From the NCBI GenBank assembly GCA_913030805.1, contig CAJWDL010000002.1, forward strand, positions 62,001 through 126,000: a stretch of DNA of 64,000 nt. Direction: 5' to 3'. The notes under the pieces are model-generated. The model saw only the letters and a program-made list of their open reading frames with translations. It had not been told where the DNA came from and did not search any database. Origin of the DNA: an uncultured Candidatus Pelagibacter sp. GTDB taxonomy: Bacteria > Pseudomonadota > Alphaproteobacteria > Pelagibacterales > Pelagibacteraceae. Below are positions 18,855 through 28,465 of this stretch, one piece after another. Positions within the stretch are counted from its first letter, which is position 1; each line of letters starts with the position of its first letter. Both the position numbers and the translations under genes were made by a program.

Positions 18855-19935
18855 TATAAAACATAAATATTTTATGAAACTTGCTTATAATCAAGCAAGT
18901 AAGGTATTAGGAAACACAGGGAGTAACCCTGCTGTTGGCTGTGTAATTGTTAAGAATAATGAATTAGTTAGTTTAGCACATACTAATTTTAATGGTAGAC
19001 CACATGCTGAAAGAATAGCTTTATCAAATAAAAAAATTAACTTTAAAGGTTCATTGCTATACTCGACCCTTGAACCTTGCAGTCATTATGGAAAAACATC
19101 ACCATGCACTGATATTATTAAAAAGCGAAGTATCAAAACGGTATATTTTTCTAAATTTGATCCTGATAGGAGAAGTTTTAAAAAAGCAAAAAAAAAATTA
19201 AATAAATGTAATATTAAAACGTTCGAAAACATACATAAATATATAGGAGATTGCTTCTATAAAGATTTCAACATCAGGAAAAGGACTAACAATATTTTTA
19301 TTTCATCAAAATTAGCCACTTCAAAAGATTTATTTATTTCTGAAAAGTATAACAAATGGATAACAAATGTTTATTCAAGAGCTAGGGTCCATTTATTGCG
19401 CGCAAATCACGATTCTATTTTAACTACTTCGAGGACAATTTTGAAAGATGATCCAATGTTAAATTGTCGTATTGATGGATTGCAACATTACTCTCCAAAA
19501 AGATTTGTCATTGATAAAGATCTAACCATACCTATGACATCAAAAATAATTAGAACAGCTGACAATATATCAACATATCTCTTTTACAATTCAATCGATA
19601 ATAATAAATTAAATAAATTAAGTCAGGTTAAAGTTAAAACAATAAGAATCGATCTAAAGAATAAGCATTTAGATTTTAATAAAATAATACTTTTTTTAAG
19701 AAATAAGGGATTTTATAGAGTCTTTGTGGAAGCAGGAATTAAATTTAATAATTTTTTGCTTGATAATTTGTATATAAATGATTTTTATCATTTTTACTCT
19801 GATCAATTATTTGGAAATAGAGGTTTATATAATACAAAAAATTTTTTTAACAAGATGAATAAGATAAAACGAAGCAAAAGAGAAATTGAAATCAATTTAT
19901 TCCAAGATAAATTACTAAAATATTCATTAAAATAA
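18829..19935 (+). CDS. ribD: Bifunctional riboflavin deaminase/reductase RibD
   Basis: About 368 residues from the ATG at 18829; the track start at 18814 is TTG. The start must lie before [11 protein letters not shown], which is the family's (K/R)YMxxAxxxA opening. The deaminase domain has [17 protein letters not shown] (zinc His and catalytic Glu) and [11 protein letters not shown] (zinc Cys pair). The reductase domain (about 155-368) has [11 protein letters not shown] and [16 protein letters not shown], and a weaker C-terminal end. It performs two steps of riboflavin synthesis and overlaps nrdR by 26 bp. Confidence 0.95.
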   Translation: MFPKKHKTNIKHKYFMKLAYNQASKVLGNTGSNPAVGCVIVKNNELVSLAHTNFNGRPHAERIALSNKKINFKGSLLYSTLEPCSHYGKTSPCTDIIKKRSIKTVYFSKFDPDRRSFKKAKKKLNKCNIKTFENIHKYIGDCFYKDFNIRKRTNNIFISSKLATSKDLFISEKYNKWITNVYSRARVHLLRANHDSILTTSRTILKDDPMLNCRIDGLQHYSPKRFVIDKDLTIPMTSKIIRTADNISTYLFYNSIDNNKLNKLSQVKVKTIRIDLKNKHLDFNKIILFLRNKGFYRVFVEAGIKFNNFLLDNLYINDFYHFYSDQLFGNRGLYNTKNFFNKMNKIKRSKREIEINLFQDKLLKYSLK

Positions 19936-20519
19936 TGTTTACTGGTATAATAAAAAAAAATGGAATTGTTAAAAAAATTATATCTAATAATAAAGAAATT
20001 AAGATAGGAGTAAAAAGCAGCTTAAAATTAACAAACAAAGATTTGGGATCGTCGATTAATTGCTCTGGTGTTTGCTTGACTCTTGAAAAAATATACAAGG
20101 GATTATATTTTTTTCATTTAAGCAGAGAAACTTTAAGAGTCAGTAATTTTAATAACATCAAATTAAATCAAGTTATAAATCTAGAAAAATCTCTTAAGTT
20201 TGGTAATGAAATTTCAGGACATTTTGTTCAAGGACATATAGATACAATTTCAAAACTTAAAAAGAAATGTATATATGGAAAATCTTGGTACTTATATTTT
20301 TCAATAAATAAAAGTCTTAAAAAATTTTTAAATTCTAAAAGCGCTGTTGCAATAAATGGAGTCTCGTTAACTATTGCAAAGGTATTCGTAAATAGTTTTT
20401 TGGTTGTGGTAATACCTCACACTTTAAAGTTGACAAATTTAAAAAATATTAAAAATAATGATATTGTAAATATAGAAATTGATATCATTGCAAAATATAT
20501 AAAAAACTTAAAAAAATAA
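19935..20519 (+). CDS. ribE: Riboflavin synthase, alpha chain
   Basis: 194 residues formed of two lumazine-binding barrels: [15 protein letters not shown] starts the first, and GHFVQGHIDTISKL the second. It dismutates two 6,7-dimethyl-8-ribityllumazine molecules into riboflavin. The start overlaps the ribD stop by 1 bp (TAATG) and ribB follows after 2 bp. Confidence 0.96.
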   Translation: MFTGIIKKNGIVKKIISNNKEIKIGVKSSLKLTNKDLGSSINCSGVCLTLEKIYKGLYFFHLSRETLRVSNFNNIKLNQVINLEKSLKFGNEISGHFVQGHIDTISKLKKKCIYGKSWYLYFSINKSLKKFLNSKSAVAINGVSLTIAKVFVNSFLVVVIPHTLKLTNLKNIKNNDIVNIEIDIIAKYIKNLKK

Positions 20520-20521
20520 AT

Positions 20522-21613
20522 ATGTTTACATCAATTAGCAAAATCATAAAGGACGCAAAAAAAGGTAAAATGTTCATTTTGGTTGATGATATAAATAGAG
20601 AAAACGAAGGTGATTTAGTAATTCCTGCTAATAAAGTAAAACATAAAGATATAACTTTTATGGCAAAACATGGAAGGGGCCTTATTTGTCTAGCTCTCGA
20701 TTCAAAACAAGTTAAAAAATTAAATCTTCAACTTATGTCACCAACCAACCAATCTAGATCTCGAACAGCGTTTACTGTATCTATAGATGCTACAAAAAAT
20801 ATCACCACAGGTATTTCTGCACATGATAGAGCATATACAATAAAATCGGCAATAAAAAAGAACGTGTCCAGAAAAGATATTGTAACACCCGGACATATAT
20901 TTCCCTTAATATCCAAAGATGGAGGTGTATTAGTTAGAGCTGGTCATACCGAGGCTTCAGTAGATATATCAAGATTGTCAAAAAATTTACCCTCAGCCGT
21001 TATTTGCGAAATCATGAATGACGATGGAACAATGGCTAAAGGGAAACAATTAGTAAATTTTGCAAAAAAACACAAGTTGAGTCTTGGAAAAATTGACGAC
21101 CTTATATCCTATCGATTAAATCAAGAAAAATTAATAAATTTCAAAAAATCTTCAAATATCACTATTAATAAACAAACTTATAAAATTAATATTTTTGAAA
21201 ATATACTTGATGGCTCAGAACATTTTGCACTAATCAAAGGCAATATAATTAGTAATAAAAGTCCACGAGTGAGGGTTATTTCGTCAAATATAGTAAGAAA
21301 TTATTTAATGGATAATAAATTGCCAAATTTATTTAATCAAACTATTAACCACTTCAAGAAATATAAAGACTGTGTATTAGTATTTATAAGACATACAAAT
21401 CTTAAATCTGTTTCGGAAACTCTAAAGGGATATAAGGATAAAAAATATCACAATAAAGGTAATGATAAACTTATTAGAAACTCTGGTATTGGTTCACAAA
21501 TTATAAAGGCTTTGAACATTAATAAAATGATATTAGTTACCAGATCTAAAAAGAAGGTTGTAGGTTTAGAAGGTTACGGTATAAAAATTACAAAACAAGA
21601 AATTATTAAATGA
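20522..21613 (+). CDS. ribB: 3,4-dihydroxy-2-butanone-4-phosphate synthase with degenerate GTP cyclohydrolase II-like domain
   Basis: 363 residues. The N-terminal 200 residues form an intact DHBP synthase: DDINRENEGDLVIPA (acidic metal loop), MSPTNQSRSRTAFTVSID and VLVRAGHTEASVD. The C-terminal 150 residues occupy the place of GTP cyclohydrolase II but show no RCDCG zinc motif or catalytic tyrosine/arginine loop, although the end GSQIIKALNINKM...LEGYGIKI still resembles that fold. So it should make dihydroxybutanone phosphate from ribulose 5-phosphate but not open GTP. This matches the RibBX type known in Proteobacteria. A separate ribA would be needed elsewhere. Confidence 0.93.
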   Translation: MFTSISKIIKDAKKGKMFILVDDINRENEGDLVIPANKVKHKDITFMAKHGRGLICLALDSKQVKKLNLQLMSPTNQSRSRTAFTVSIDATKNITTGISAHDRAYTIKSAIKKNVSRKDIVTPGHIFPLISKDGGVLVRAGHTEASVDISRLSKNLPSAVICEIMNDDGTMAKGKQLVNFAKKHKLSLGKIDDLISYRLNQEKLINFKKSSNITINKQTYKINIFENILDGSEHFALIKGNIISNKSPRVRVISSNIVRNYLMDNKLPNLFNQTINHFKKYKDCVLVFIRHTNLKSVSETLKGYKDKKYHNKGNDKLIRNSGIGSQIIKALNINKMILVTRSKKKVVGLEGYGIKITKQEIIK

Positions 21614-22035
21614 AAAAAAAAATTTGTCTAATCCTTGCAGATTATTATCCAGATATTTCCAATATGTTACTGGAAGGTTCATTTCGAGAATTACAGAGAG
21701 CTGAAAAACAAAATATAATTGAGATTGGCGACGACCCAATCCATGTGCCAGGAATTTTTGAAATACCTGTAACAATTTCAAAACTAATAAAAAAATATGA
21801 CGCTTTTGTAGTCTTAGGCTGTGTTATTAAAGGAAAAACACCACATTTCAATCTGATTTCTAAGGCAGTTATAAACGCAATAATGGATTTGTCTATTAGA
21901 AATAAAAAACCAATAGGTAATGGAATTATAACTTGCCTAAATAAAAAACAAGCTGTTGAAAGAGCTGATCCTGATAGAAAAAATAAGGGAGGAGAAGCAG
22001 TTACAGCGGTACTAGCCACTTTGGCAAACTTTTGA
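21610..22035 (+). CDS. ribH: 6,7-dimethyl-8-ribityllumazine synthase
   Basis: 141 residues. PGIFEIPVTISKLI and VVLGCVIKGKTPHFNLISKAV match the active-site loop of the family, and GNGIITCLNKKQAVERAD the subunit interface. It joins the two riboflavin half-precursors just before RibE. Its ATG overlaps the ribB stop by 4 bp, so production is probably coupled. Confidence 0.96.
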   Translation: MKKKICLILADYYPDISNMLLEGSFRELQRAEKQNIIEIGDDPIHVPGIFEIPVTISKLIKKYDAFVVLGCVIKGKTPHFNLISKAVINAIMDLSIRNKKPIGNGIITCLNKKQAVERADPDRKNKGGEAVTAVLATLANF

Positions 22036-22037
22036 AA

Positions 22038-22427
22038 ATGCATAAAGAAACGCTTCAAAACCCAAGGGTTATAGTTGTTCAGAAATTATATGCTCAAGAA
22101 TTTAATAAAGAATGCGAGTTAACATTCCCCAAACATAGATACAAAAAATTTATAAAAGATATTGTCTTAGGCACATTAGAAAGAAAAGAACTAATAAAAG
22201 AAACCATACAACGGCATCTTAGTAAAGATTTAAATGAAAAAAGAACAGAAAAATTATTAATTGTTTTGTTACATGCCGCTATATTTGAATTTTTATATCG
22301 CCCACAAACTTCTCTAAATATTATAATTAACGAATATTTGCATACTGCTGATTTCTTTTTAGAACAAAGTCAAAAAAAATATTTAAATGCAATATTAGAC
22401 AAGGTATCAAAAAAGATAAGATCATAA
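22038..22427 (+). CDS. nusB: Transcription antitermination protein NusB
   Basis: 129 residues from the ATG at 22038; the track start at 22032 is a TTG inside ribH. All-helical, with ARVIVVQKLYAQEF-like N-terminus (NPRVIVVQKLYAQ), and the C-terminal LNIIINEYLHTADFF segment typical of NusB, which with NusE/S10 binds boxA for rRNA antitermination. ribH-nusB-thiL order is conserved. N- and C-terminal regions are shorter than in Rhizobiales. Confidence 0.93.
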   Translation: MHKETLQNPRVIVVQKLYAQEFNKECELTFPKHRYKKFIKDIVLGTLERKELIKETIQRHLSKDLNEKRTEKLLIVLLHAAIFEFLYRPQTSLNIIINEYLHTADFFLEQSQKKYLNAILDKVSKKIRS

Positions 22428-23390
22428 GTGAACGAATTTGCAGTTATAAAAAAATATTTTTCAAATTTGTCAAAAAATAACAAAGGATCTTTTGCTTTGT
22501 CTGATGATATATTTTTTGACTACAAAAAAAAAATAGGCATATCCATAGACAGTTTCATTGAAGGAAGACATTTTTTAAATTTTATAAATCCAAATCTTGT
22601 AATCAAAAAAGCTTTAAGGGGAGCTATCTCTGATTTAATATGCAAAGGAATAATCCCCAAATATTATTTTATGAGTTGTTCGGGAAATAAGAGGCATCTA
22701 ACCAAAGTCAATCTTGCTAAAATAAAGTTAGCTTTAAAAGAAGAACAAAAAAAATATAATATTTTCTTGGCAGGCGGAGATACAACTTATTCAAATAAAT
22801 TGTCAATAACAGTTGCCGTTGTTGGATATTCCAAAAAAAATCCAGTTTTGAGAAGTGGAGCAAAAATAGATGATGATATTTATATAACAAATACAATTGG
22901 GGATGCTTTTGTTGGGTTAAAAGTTTTAAAGGGTAGAATTAAACTCAGTAAAAAGAATAGTAATTATTTTATAAGGAAATTTTATCTTCCAACTTTGCCA
23001 ATAAAATTTTCAAAAAGAATTCACCTTTTTGCAAACTCTGCTATAGATATATCTGATGGCTTTTTTCAAGACTTGCAGCATATATTAGCTAGATCTAATT
23101 TATCATCTAGAATATTTAAGAATAAAATTCCTATATCTAATTTTTTAAATTCTTATCTTATTAGAACAAAAAAAAATAAATTACATTTTATCTCTAATGG
23201 CGATGACTATCAAATTTTGTTTACAGCAAGTAAAAAAAAAAGACATTTAATAAAAAAAATATCCAAATCTACCTCAACAAAGGTTGAAATAGTAGGGATT
23301 GTCAAAAACAAGTCTGTATTTAAGAACGGAAAATTAGCTGATGAAAAGTTTAAATTTCCTAAAAAACTAGGCTATATACATAATTTTTAG
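22428..23390 (+). CDS. thiL: Thiamine-monophosphate kinase
   Basis: 320 residues beginning at GTG. NEFAVIKKYFS at the N-terminus, SDDIFFDYKKKIGISIDSFIEGRHF (metal-binding Asp residues), LAGGDTTYSNKLSITVAVVGY and IDISDGFFQDLQHIL are the family motifs. It phosphorylates thiamine monophosphate to the active diphosphate. Its stop is directly adjacent to nusB's in the operon; the 82-bp spacer after it is AT-rich with no clear hairpin terminator. Confidence 0.94.
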   Translation: MNEFAVIKKYFSNLSKNNKGSFALSDDIFFDYKKKIGISIDSFIEGRHFLNFINPNLVIKKALRGAISDLICKGIIPKYYFMSCSGNKRHLTKVNLAKIKLALKEEQKKYNIFLAGGDTTYSNKLSITVAVVGYSKKNPVLRSGAKIDDDIYITNTIGDAFVGLKVLKGRIKLSKKNSNYFIRKFYLPTLPIKFSKRIHLFANSAIDISDGFFQDLQHILARSNLSSRIFKNKIPISNFLNSYLIRTKKNKLHFISNGDDYQILFTASKKKRHLIKKISKSTSTKVEIVGIVKNKSVFKNGKLADEKFKFPKKLGYIHNF

Positions 23391-23472
23391 TCAACATTTT
23401 CGTTGCCTTTGTCTTTATTATTTGGCATCTTCCGTTTTTTAATTTTTAATTATTTTTTTCAAGACTTAGAAT

Positions 23473-25581
23473 ATGAACGATTTATCACCAGATTTTATTT
23501 TACAGCTTATAATTCTAAGTGGTTTTCTTGCACTTCTTTATGCATATATAACTCGAAAACAAATATTGAATTCTGAATCAGGCAATAAAAAAATGAAAGA
23601 AGTATCCGAAGCAATTCAAATTGGAGCAAGGGCTTATTTAAATAGACAATATAAAACAATTTCCATAGTTGGATTAGTTGTTTTAATTATCATCACTTTT
23701 GCTTTTAGCATTTTGGTTGGAATTGGATATTTGATTGGTGCCACTTTATCTGGAATTGCTGGTTATGTTGGAATGTTGGTATCAGTTCAAGCAAATGTCA
23801 GAACAGCTGAAGCCTCGAAGAAGGGTTTGTCACAGGGTCTATCTATCGCTTTCAAGTCAGGAGCTATCACAGGATTGTTAGTAGCTGGATTGGCATTATT
23901 GTCAATTTCTATTTATTATTATATTTTATTATTGCTTGGTGTTGAGGAAAGAGAATTAATTAATGCGTTGATTGCATTGGGATTTGGTGCATCTTTAATT
24001 TCAATTTTCGCAAGGTTAGGTGGTGGTATTTTTACAAAAGGTGCAGATGTGGGAGCTGATTTAGTAGGCAAAATAGAAGCAGGCATTCCAGAAGATGATC
24101 CTAGAAATCCAGCGGTCATTGCCGATAATGTTGGTGATAATGTTGGAGATTGCGCAGGGATGGCTGCTGATTTATTTGAAACTTACGTAGTTACTATAGT
24201 TGCTACAATGGTTTTATCTTCAATTTTCTTTCATGGCAATTCAAACATGATGATTTATCCGTTATCTATAGGTGGTGGGTGTATATTGACTACAATTCTT
24301 GGTACTTTTTTTGTTAAATTAGGAAAAAGCAAGAAAATTATGAACGCTCTTTATAAAGGATTTATCGCCACAGCTCTATTGTCATTAATAATTCTTTATC
24401 CAATTACTGATTATATAATTGGTCTAAATACAGAATATTTTATCGAAGATAAGATTTTTACTGGAACTGGTTTGTATGTGTGTGGAATAATTGGTTTAAT
24501 TATAACTGGCTTAATCATATATGTAACAGAATATTATACAGGTACAAATTTCAGACCTGTTCAAAGTATTGCCTCATCGTCAACTACTGGTCATGGCACC
24601 AATGTTATCCAGGGACTAGCGGTATCAATGGAAGCTGCTGCTTTACCAGCATTAATTATTGTAGCTGGTATACTGATTACAAATTATATAGCAGGTCTTT
24701 TTGGCATAGCAATTGCAGTTACTTCAATGCTTGCTTTAGCTGGCATGGTTGTTGCTTTAGATGCTTACGGTCCAGTGACTGATAACGCTGGTGGGATAGC
24801 AGAAATGTCTAATTTGCCAAAAAAAACTAGAAAAACAACTGATGCATTAGACGCGGTTGGTAACACAACTAAAGCAGTAACCAAAGGCTATGCTATAGGA
24901 TCAGCTGGCTTGGGAGCTTTAGTATTGTTTGCTGCTTACACAGAAGACATTAAATATTTTTCTACAATTCAAAAATCTGCTCTTGAAAATATTAATGTAA
25001 ATTTTGAACTGTCAAATCCTTTTGTTGTTATAGGTTTATTAGTAGGTGGCATGCTACCTTATTTATTTGGTTCCATGGGAATGCAAGCCGTTGGAAGAGC
25101 GGGAGGAGCTGTTGTAATTGAAGTTAGAAGACAATTTAAAAGAATTCCAGGTATTATGAAAAGAAAGGCTAAGCCAGATTATGGAAGACTCGTAGATCTT
25201 TTAACTAAAGCTGCAATAAAAGAAATGATTGTGCCATCTCTTCTGCCTGTACTGTCGCCAATAATTCTTTATTTTGTAATATTATCAATCGGTGGTATCG
25301 AGGCAGCTTTATCCGCTGTAGGTGCCATGTTACTTGGGGTTATTATTACAGGATTCTTCGTAGCTATTTCAATGACTGCAGGTGGTGGAGCTTGGGATAA
25401 TGCAAAAAAATATATTGAAGATGGAAATTATGGTGGAAAAGGTTCAGATGCACACAAAGCAGCAGTAACTGGAGACACGGTTGGAGATCCATATAAAGAT
25501 ACCGCTGGACCAGCTATAAATCCAATGATTAAAATAACAAATATTGTAGCTCTTTTATTATTAGCCTTTATTGCAAGCTAA
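23473..25581 (+). CDS. hppA: Membrane-bound proton-pumping pyrophosphatase (K+-independent type)
   Basis: 702 residues with about 16 membrane segments. The substrate site [45 protein letters not shown] is intact, as is the C-terminal [21 protein letters not shown]. The sequence [16 protein letters not shown] carries Lys where K+-dependent enzymes have Ala, so it should be the K+-independent proton pump. It recovers energy from pyrophosphate as a proton gradient. The ORF at 24480 is a shadow of this gene. Its stop overlaps the convergent bamE by 4 bp. Confidence 0.98.
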   Translation: MNDLSPDFILQLIILSGFLALLYAYITRKQILNSESGNKKMKEVSEAIQIGARAYLNRQYKTISIVGLVVLIIITFAFSILVGIGYLIGATLSGIAGYVGMLVSVQANVRTAEASKKGLSQGLSIAFKSGAITGLLVAGLALLSISIYYYILLLLGVEERELINALIALGFGASLISIFARLGGGIFTKGADVGADLVGKIEAGIPEDDPRNPAVIADNVGDNVGDCAGMAADLFETYVVTIVATMVLSSIFFHGNSNMMIYPLSIGGGCILTTILGTFFVKLGKSKKIMNALYKGFIATALLSLIILYPITDYIIGLNTEYFIEDKIFTGTGLYVCGIIGLIITGLIIYVTEYYTGTNFRPVQSIASSSTTGHGTNVIQGLAVSMEAAALPALIIVAGILITNYIAGLFGIAIAVTSMLALAGMVVALDAYGPVTDNAGGIAEMSNLPKKTRKTTDALDAVGNTTKAVTKGYAIGSAGLGALVLFAAYTEDIKYFSTIQKSALENINVNFELSNPFVVIGLLVGGMLPYLFGSMGMQAVGRAGGAVVIEVRRQFKRIPGIMKRKAKPDYGRLVDLLTKAAIKEMIVPSLLPVLSPIILYFVILSIGGIEAALSAVGAMLLGVIITGFFVAISMTAGGGAWDNAKKYIEDGNYGGKGSDAHKAAVTGDTVGDPYKDTAGPAINPMIKITNIVALLLLAFIAS

Positions 25582-26036
25582 TCTTTTCTTCTATTTACGG
25601 GTTTATTAATTTTTTGTCTTAGACTGGATAAAAAACTATAAACAAAGTTATTTTCTCGCGCTACTGTATCAGTAGTAGTTTTTGCAAATATGATTTTATT
25701 TATTTGGTTTTTATTATAAAAATCTTTTTTTATTAAAATTCCATATTCATCAAATTCCAAAGCCAGAACATTATTTTTAATAGTTATATTTTGACCAAGT
25801 TTCAATAATTTTCCCTTAGTTCTAGTTCTTTCAATATAAATCCAAATGGAATTATCAAAAACAGCAACCGTGGATGGAAGGCCAAGAATTTTTTTCACGT
25901 CATTTTTATTAGTTTTTTTAACAATTAGATTTTTTTGTTTTATATCCAAAAAGGGTACTCCATGAGTATTAATAACTGGATTTTGATGACAATTTGATAA
26001 TAATAAAAAAATTAAAATAACAGTAATCTTATGCAT
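25578..26036 (-). CDS. bamE: Outer membrane assembly lipoprotein BamE (SmpA/OmlA)
   Basis: 152 residues. A short signal peptide ends in a lipobox, LLLSNC (Cys about residue 16). The SmpA/OmlA fold follows: [33 protein letters not shown]..., matching the G(K)xxxxxVxxxLGxPs pattern. BamE stabilises the BAM complex that inserts outer membrane proteins. The gene begins at the ATGCAT palindrome shared with the divergent bc1 chaperone gene and ends overlapping hppA. Confidence 0.88.
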   Translation of the reverse strand: MHKITVILIFLLLSNCHQNPVINTHGVPFLDIKQKNLIVKKTNKNDVKKILGLPSTVAVFDNSIWIYIERTRTKGKLLKLGQNITIKNNVLALEFDEYGILIKKDFYNKNQINKIIFAKTTTDTVARENNFVYSFLSSLRQKINKPVNRRKD

Positions 26037-26543
26037 TTATTTGAATCTAAAAAAAAAAATATACTTCCTTTATATAATAAAATTGTTTTTTTAACTAGAG
26101 AAAGTTTTTTTTATAAAGATTTTAAATTAACTGATTCTTTTTCAAATAGAATTTATCTTATTTTTTTTCATCTTAGTTTTATCCTGATAATTCTTAAAAA
26201 TAAGGAAAATCAAAAAAATAATCAACAAGATATATTTGATTTTTTCTTTGAACAGATTGAATTGAACTGCAGAGAATTAGGTTATGGCGATGTCACTGTA
26301 AATAAAAAGATGAAAAGTTTAATAAAATTATTCTATGTAATTCTAATGAAATGTGAAAATTGGAAACAATTGAAGGTTGACAAGAAAAATAACCTATTAT
26401 TAAATTTTTTTTCGGATAATTCTAACAAAAAAATTTTAACTAACAAATTAGCAAATTATTTCGATAAATTTGCATTATTTATTGAAGATATGTCTTTAAA
26501 TTCAATAACAAAAGGTGTATTCAACTTTGTTTATAAGGAATAA
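26031..26543 (+). CDS. Ubiquinol-cytochrome c chaperone family protein
   Basis: 170 residues. LPLYNKIVFLTRESFFYKDFKLTDSFSNRIYLIFFHLSFILIIL matches the start of the CBP3-like ubiquinol-cytochrome c chaperone family (LYxxIVxxxRxPxFYxxxxVxDTxxxRFxLixLHxxLvlxrL), and RELGYGDVTVNKKMKSLIKLFY the later RExGVGDxxVxKkmkxl motif. It is thought to assist assembly of the cytochrome bc1 complex. bamE opposite this gene, then rpmF-plsX, is a known alphaproteobacterial arrangement. Start codon overlaps that of bamE on the other strand. Confidence 0.88.
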   Translation: MHLFESKKKNILPLYNKIVFLTRESFFYKDFKLTDSFSNRIYLIFFHLSFILIILKNKENQKNNQQDIFDFFFEQIELNCRELGYGDVTVNKKMKSLIKLFYVILMKCENWKQLKVDKKNNLLLNFFSDNSNKKILTNKLANYFDKFALFIEDMSLNSITKGVFNFVYKE

Positions 26544-26549
26544 ATAATC

Positions 26550-26729
26550 ATGGCAGTACCCAAACGGAAAACATCTAAATCAAGAAGAGATAAAAGAAGA
26601 TCTCATATTAAATTTATATCTAAAAATGTTATTGAGGATAAAAAATCAGGTGAATATAGATTGCCCCATCATGTAGATTTGAAAACTGGATTTTATAAAG
26701 GTAGACAGGTTTTCGAGCCAAAAGATTGA
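26550..26729 (+). CDS. rpmF: 50S ribosomal protein L32
   Basis: A 59-residue ORF too short for the track: [19 protein letters not shown] is the L32 N-terminus, and [18 protein letters not shown] the usual alphaproteobacterial C-terminal half. No zinc cysteines are present, as in other Alphaproteobacteria. It sits 6 bp after the bc1 chaperone gene and 13 bp before plsX, the conserved rpmF-plsX pair that links ribosome and lipid synthesis. Confidence 0.97.
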   Translation: MAVPKRKTSKSRRDKRRSHIKFISKNVIEDKKSGEYRLPHHVDLKTGFYKGRQVFEPKD

Positions 26730-26742
26730 TTTACCAAATGTA

Positions 26743-27753
26743 ATGAACGATAAAATTATAATTGCAGTTGATGCAATGGGAGGTGAAAATTCTCCTAAAA
26801 AGATAGTTGATGGTATTGAATTATCTTTAAAAGAAAGTAATGAAAATTTTTTCAAAATTTACGGTAATAAAGATAAATTAAATTTTTTGGTAAATGAAAA
26901 ACCTGAAATTAAAAATTATTGCGAAATTATTCATTGCGTTAATCAAATTAAGGATGAAGAAAGTCCTCTAAGCGCAGCCAAAAAAAATAAAAGTACCAGC
27001 ATGTGGCAATCTATCGAATCTCAAAATAAAGGTAAATCACAAATTACATTGTCAGCCGGAAATACAGGTGCATTGTTAATATTATCTAGATTGATATTGA
27101 GTATGATTAATGGAATTGAAAAACCTGCTCTTGCTGGTCTTTGGCCAAATAAAATAGGCACGAATGTTGTGTTAGACTTAGGAGCCAATATTGGCTGTAA
27201 CGATAAAGATTTAATCGATTTTAGTTCTATGGGAGCAGCTTTATATAAATCTCTATATCCTGAAGATAACCCAAAAATTGCATTATTAAATGTTGGGCTG
27301 GAAGAAATAAAAGGACACGAGGAAATTAAGAAAGCTTATCAACAACTTAAAGAATCGACAAAAAAAAATTTTGATTTTCATGGGTATATAGAAGGAAATC
27401 ATATTATGGATGGTAACGTTAACGTTATTGTTACCGACGGTTTTACTGGCAATATTGCCTTGAAAACAGCTGAAGGAACGGCAAACTTTATTACAAAATA
27501 TTTAAAGGAGAATTTAAACAAAGGTTTATTAAATAAAATTTCACTCTTATTTTCGTATAATGTTTTAAAAAAATTTAAAGAACAATTAGATCCAAGAAAA
27601 TATAATGGAGCTATTTTATTGGGATTAAATGGTCCGGTTGTAAAAAGTCATGGCTCAACTGATAGCAGGGGTCTAGCTAACTCTATTAAAATGTGTAATA
27701 AAATAGTTAAAGGAAGGTTAATTGAGAAAATTAAAAAATATTTAGGCAATTAA
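26743..27753 (+). CDS. plsX: Phosphate acyltransferase PlsX
   Basis: 336 residues. IIIAVDAMGGENSPKKIVDG, SAGNTGALLIL, VVLDLGANIGCNDKDLIDFSSMG and NVIVTDGFTGNIALKTAEGTA are the family motifs. PlsX makes acyl-phosphate from acyl-ACP for phospholipid synthesis. Normally fabH follows; here ihfA comes next after 19 bp. Confidence 0.97.
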   Translation: MNDKIIIAVDAMGGENSPKKIVDGIELSLKESNENFFKIYGNKDKLNFLVNEKPEIKNYCEIIHCVNQIKDEESPLSAAKKNKSTSMWQSIESQNKGKSQITLSAGNTGALLILSRLILSMINGIEKPALAGLWPNKIGTNVVLDLGANIGCNDKDLIDFSSMGAALYKSLYPEDNPKIALLNVGLEEIKGHEEIKKAYQQLKESTKKNFDFHGYIEGNHIMDGNVNVIVTDGFTGNIALKTAEGTANFITKYLKENLNKGLLNKISLLFSYNVLKKFKEQLDPRKYNGAILLGLNGPVVKSHGSTDSRGLANSIKMCNKIVKGRLIEKIKKYLGN

Positions 27754-27772
27754 CTTTATAATATTCCCATTT

Positions 27773-28069
27773 ATGTTTAAAAAAAATATAAATAGAAAAG
27801 TTTTAGCAAATATAATTCATCAAAATATTGGTTTTTCAAAAATTATTTCTGAAAATATAGTAAATGATATTTTTTACATAATAACATCGGGTATTAAAGA
27901 AAACAAAAAAGTTAAAATTACTTCATTTGGAACTTTTCAAAAAAGAAGAAAAAATGAGCGGATAGGTCGCAATCCAAAAACCAAAGAAAAAAAAATTATA
28001 TCCGCAAGAAAAGTTATTACATTTAGAGCTTCCAAGTTGTTTAAAGATAGAATAAATCAAAAAAGTTAG
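27773..28069 (+). CDS. ihfA: Integration host factor, alpha subunit
   Basis: 98 residues. ENIVNDIFYIITSGIKENKKVKITSFGTFQKRRKNERIGRNPKTKEKKIISARKVITFRASKLFKDRI carries the DNA-bending arm with its GRNPKT signature. Position after plsX and before a MerR regulator fits ihfA (plsX-fabH-ihfA-merR in relatives) rather than HU. Confidence 0.93.
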   Translation: MFKKNINRKVLANIIHQNIGFSKIISENIVNDIFYIITSGIKENKKVKITSFGTFQKRRKNERIGRNPKTKEKKIISARKVITFRASKLFKDRINQKS

Positions 28070-28072
28070 TTC

Positions 28073-28465
28073 ATGGAGAAAAAATCAGAAGCATATAAAA
28101 CAATCGGTGAAGTTGCTAAAATAGTTGGATTGATTGATAAAAAAAAAGGAACTTTATCTACTCACACAATTAGGTTTTGGGAAAAGAAATTTCATCAAAT
28201 TAAACCAATAATTTTATCTGGTAGAAGAAGGTATTATAGCAATAAAAAAATTCATATAATCAAATTAATTAAGTTCCTTTTAAAAGATAAAGGCATGACA
28301 ATTAAAGGGGTAAAAGCGATGTTAAATAATCCAAAATCATTGACGCTTGACGATACAACCAAATATAGTGTAACTAACCAATCTCTTGAGAAAGAGAAAA
28401 TTAAAGATAAAATAAAAAAAATATCCAAAATTATAGATGAACTTAGAGAATTGAAAAATGGCTAA
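28073..28465 (+). CDS. MerR family transcriptional regulator
   Basis: 130 residues. The winged-helix begins TIGEVAKIVGL and continues TLSTHTIRFWEKKFHQIKPIILSGRRRYYSNKKIHIIKLIKFLLKDKGMTIKGVKAML, then a short coiled C-terminus without effector domain. It is the MerR-like gene regularly found after ihfA in Alphaproteobacteria; its targets are unknown. The 3' end overlaps rpmG by 8 bp. Confidence 0.9.
   Translation: MEKKSEAYKTIGEVAKIVGLIDKKKGTLSTHTIRFWEKKFHQIKPIILSGRRRYYSNKKIHIIKLIKFLLKDKGMTIKGVKAMLNNPKSLTLDDTTKYSVTNQSLEKEKIKDKIKKISKIIDELRELKNG

Noticed and set aside
21645-22058. 137-aa reverse ORF over ribH
   Set aside because: Antisense to the well-conserved ribH; an ordinary shadow.
23391-23472. 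Rho-independent terminator after thiL
   Set aside because: T-rich but no GC-stable stem precedes the T runs.
24480-24782. 100-aa ORF in hppA
   Set aside because: Shadow frame of the conserved pyrophosphatase; Tyr/Trp/Cys-rich composition with no family match.
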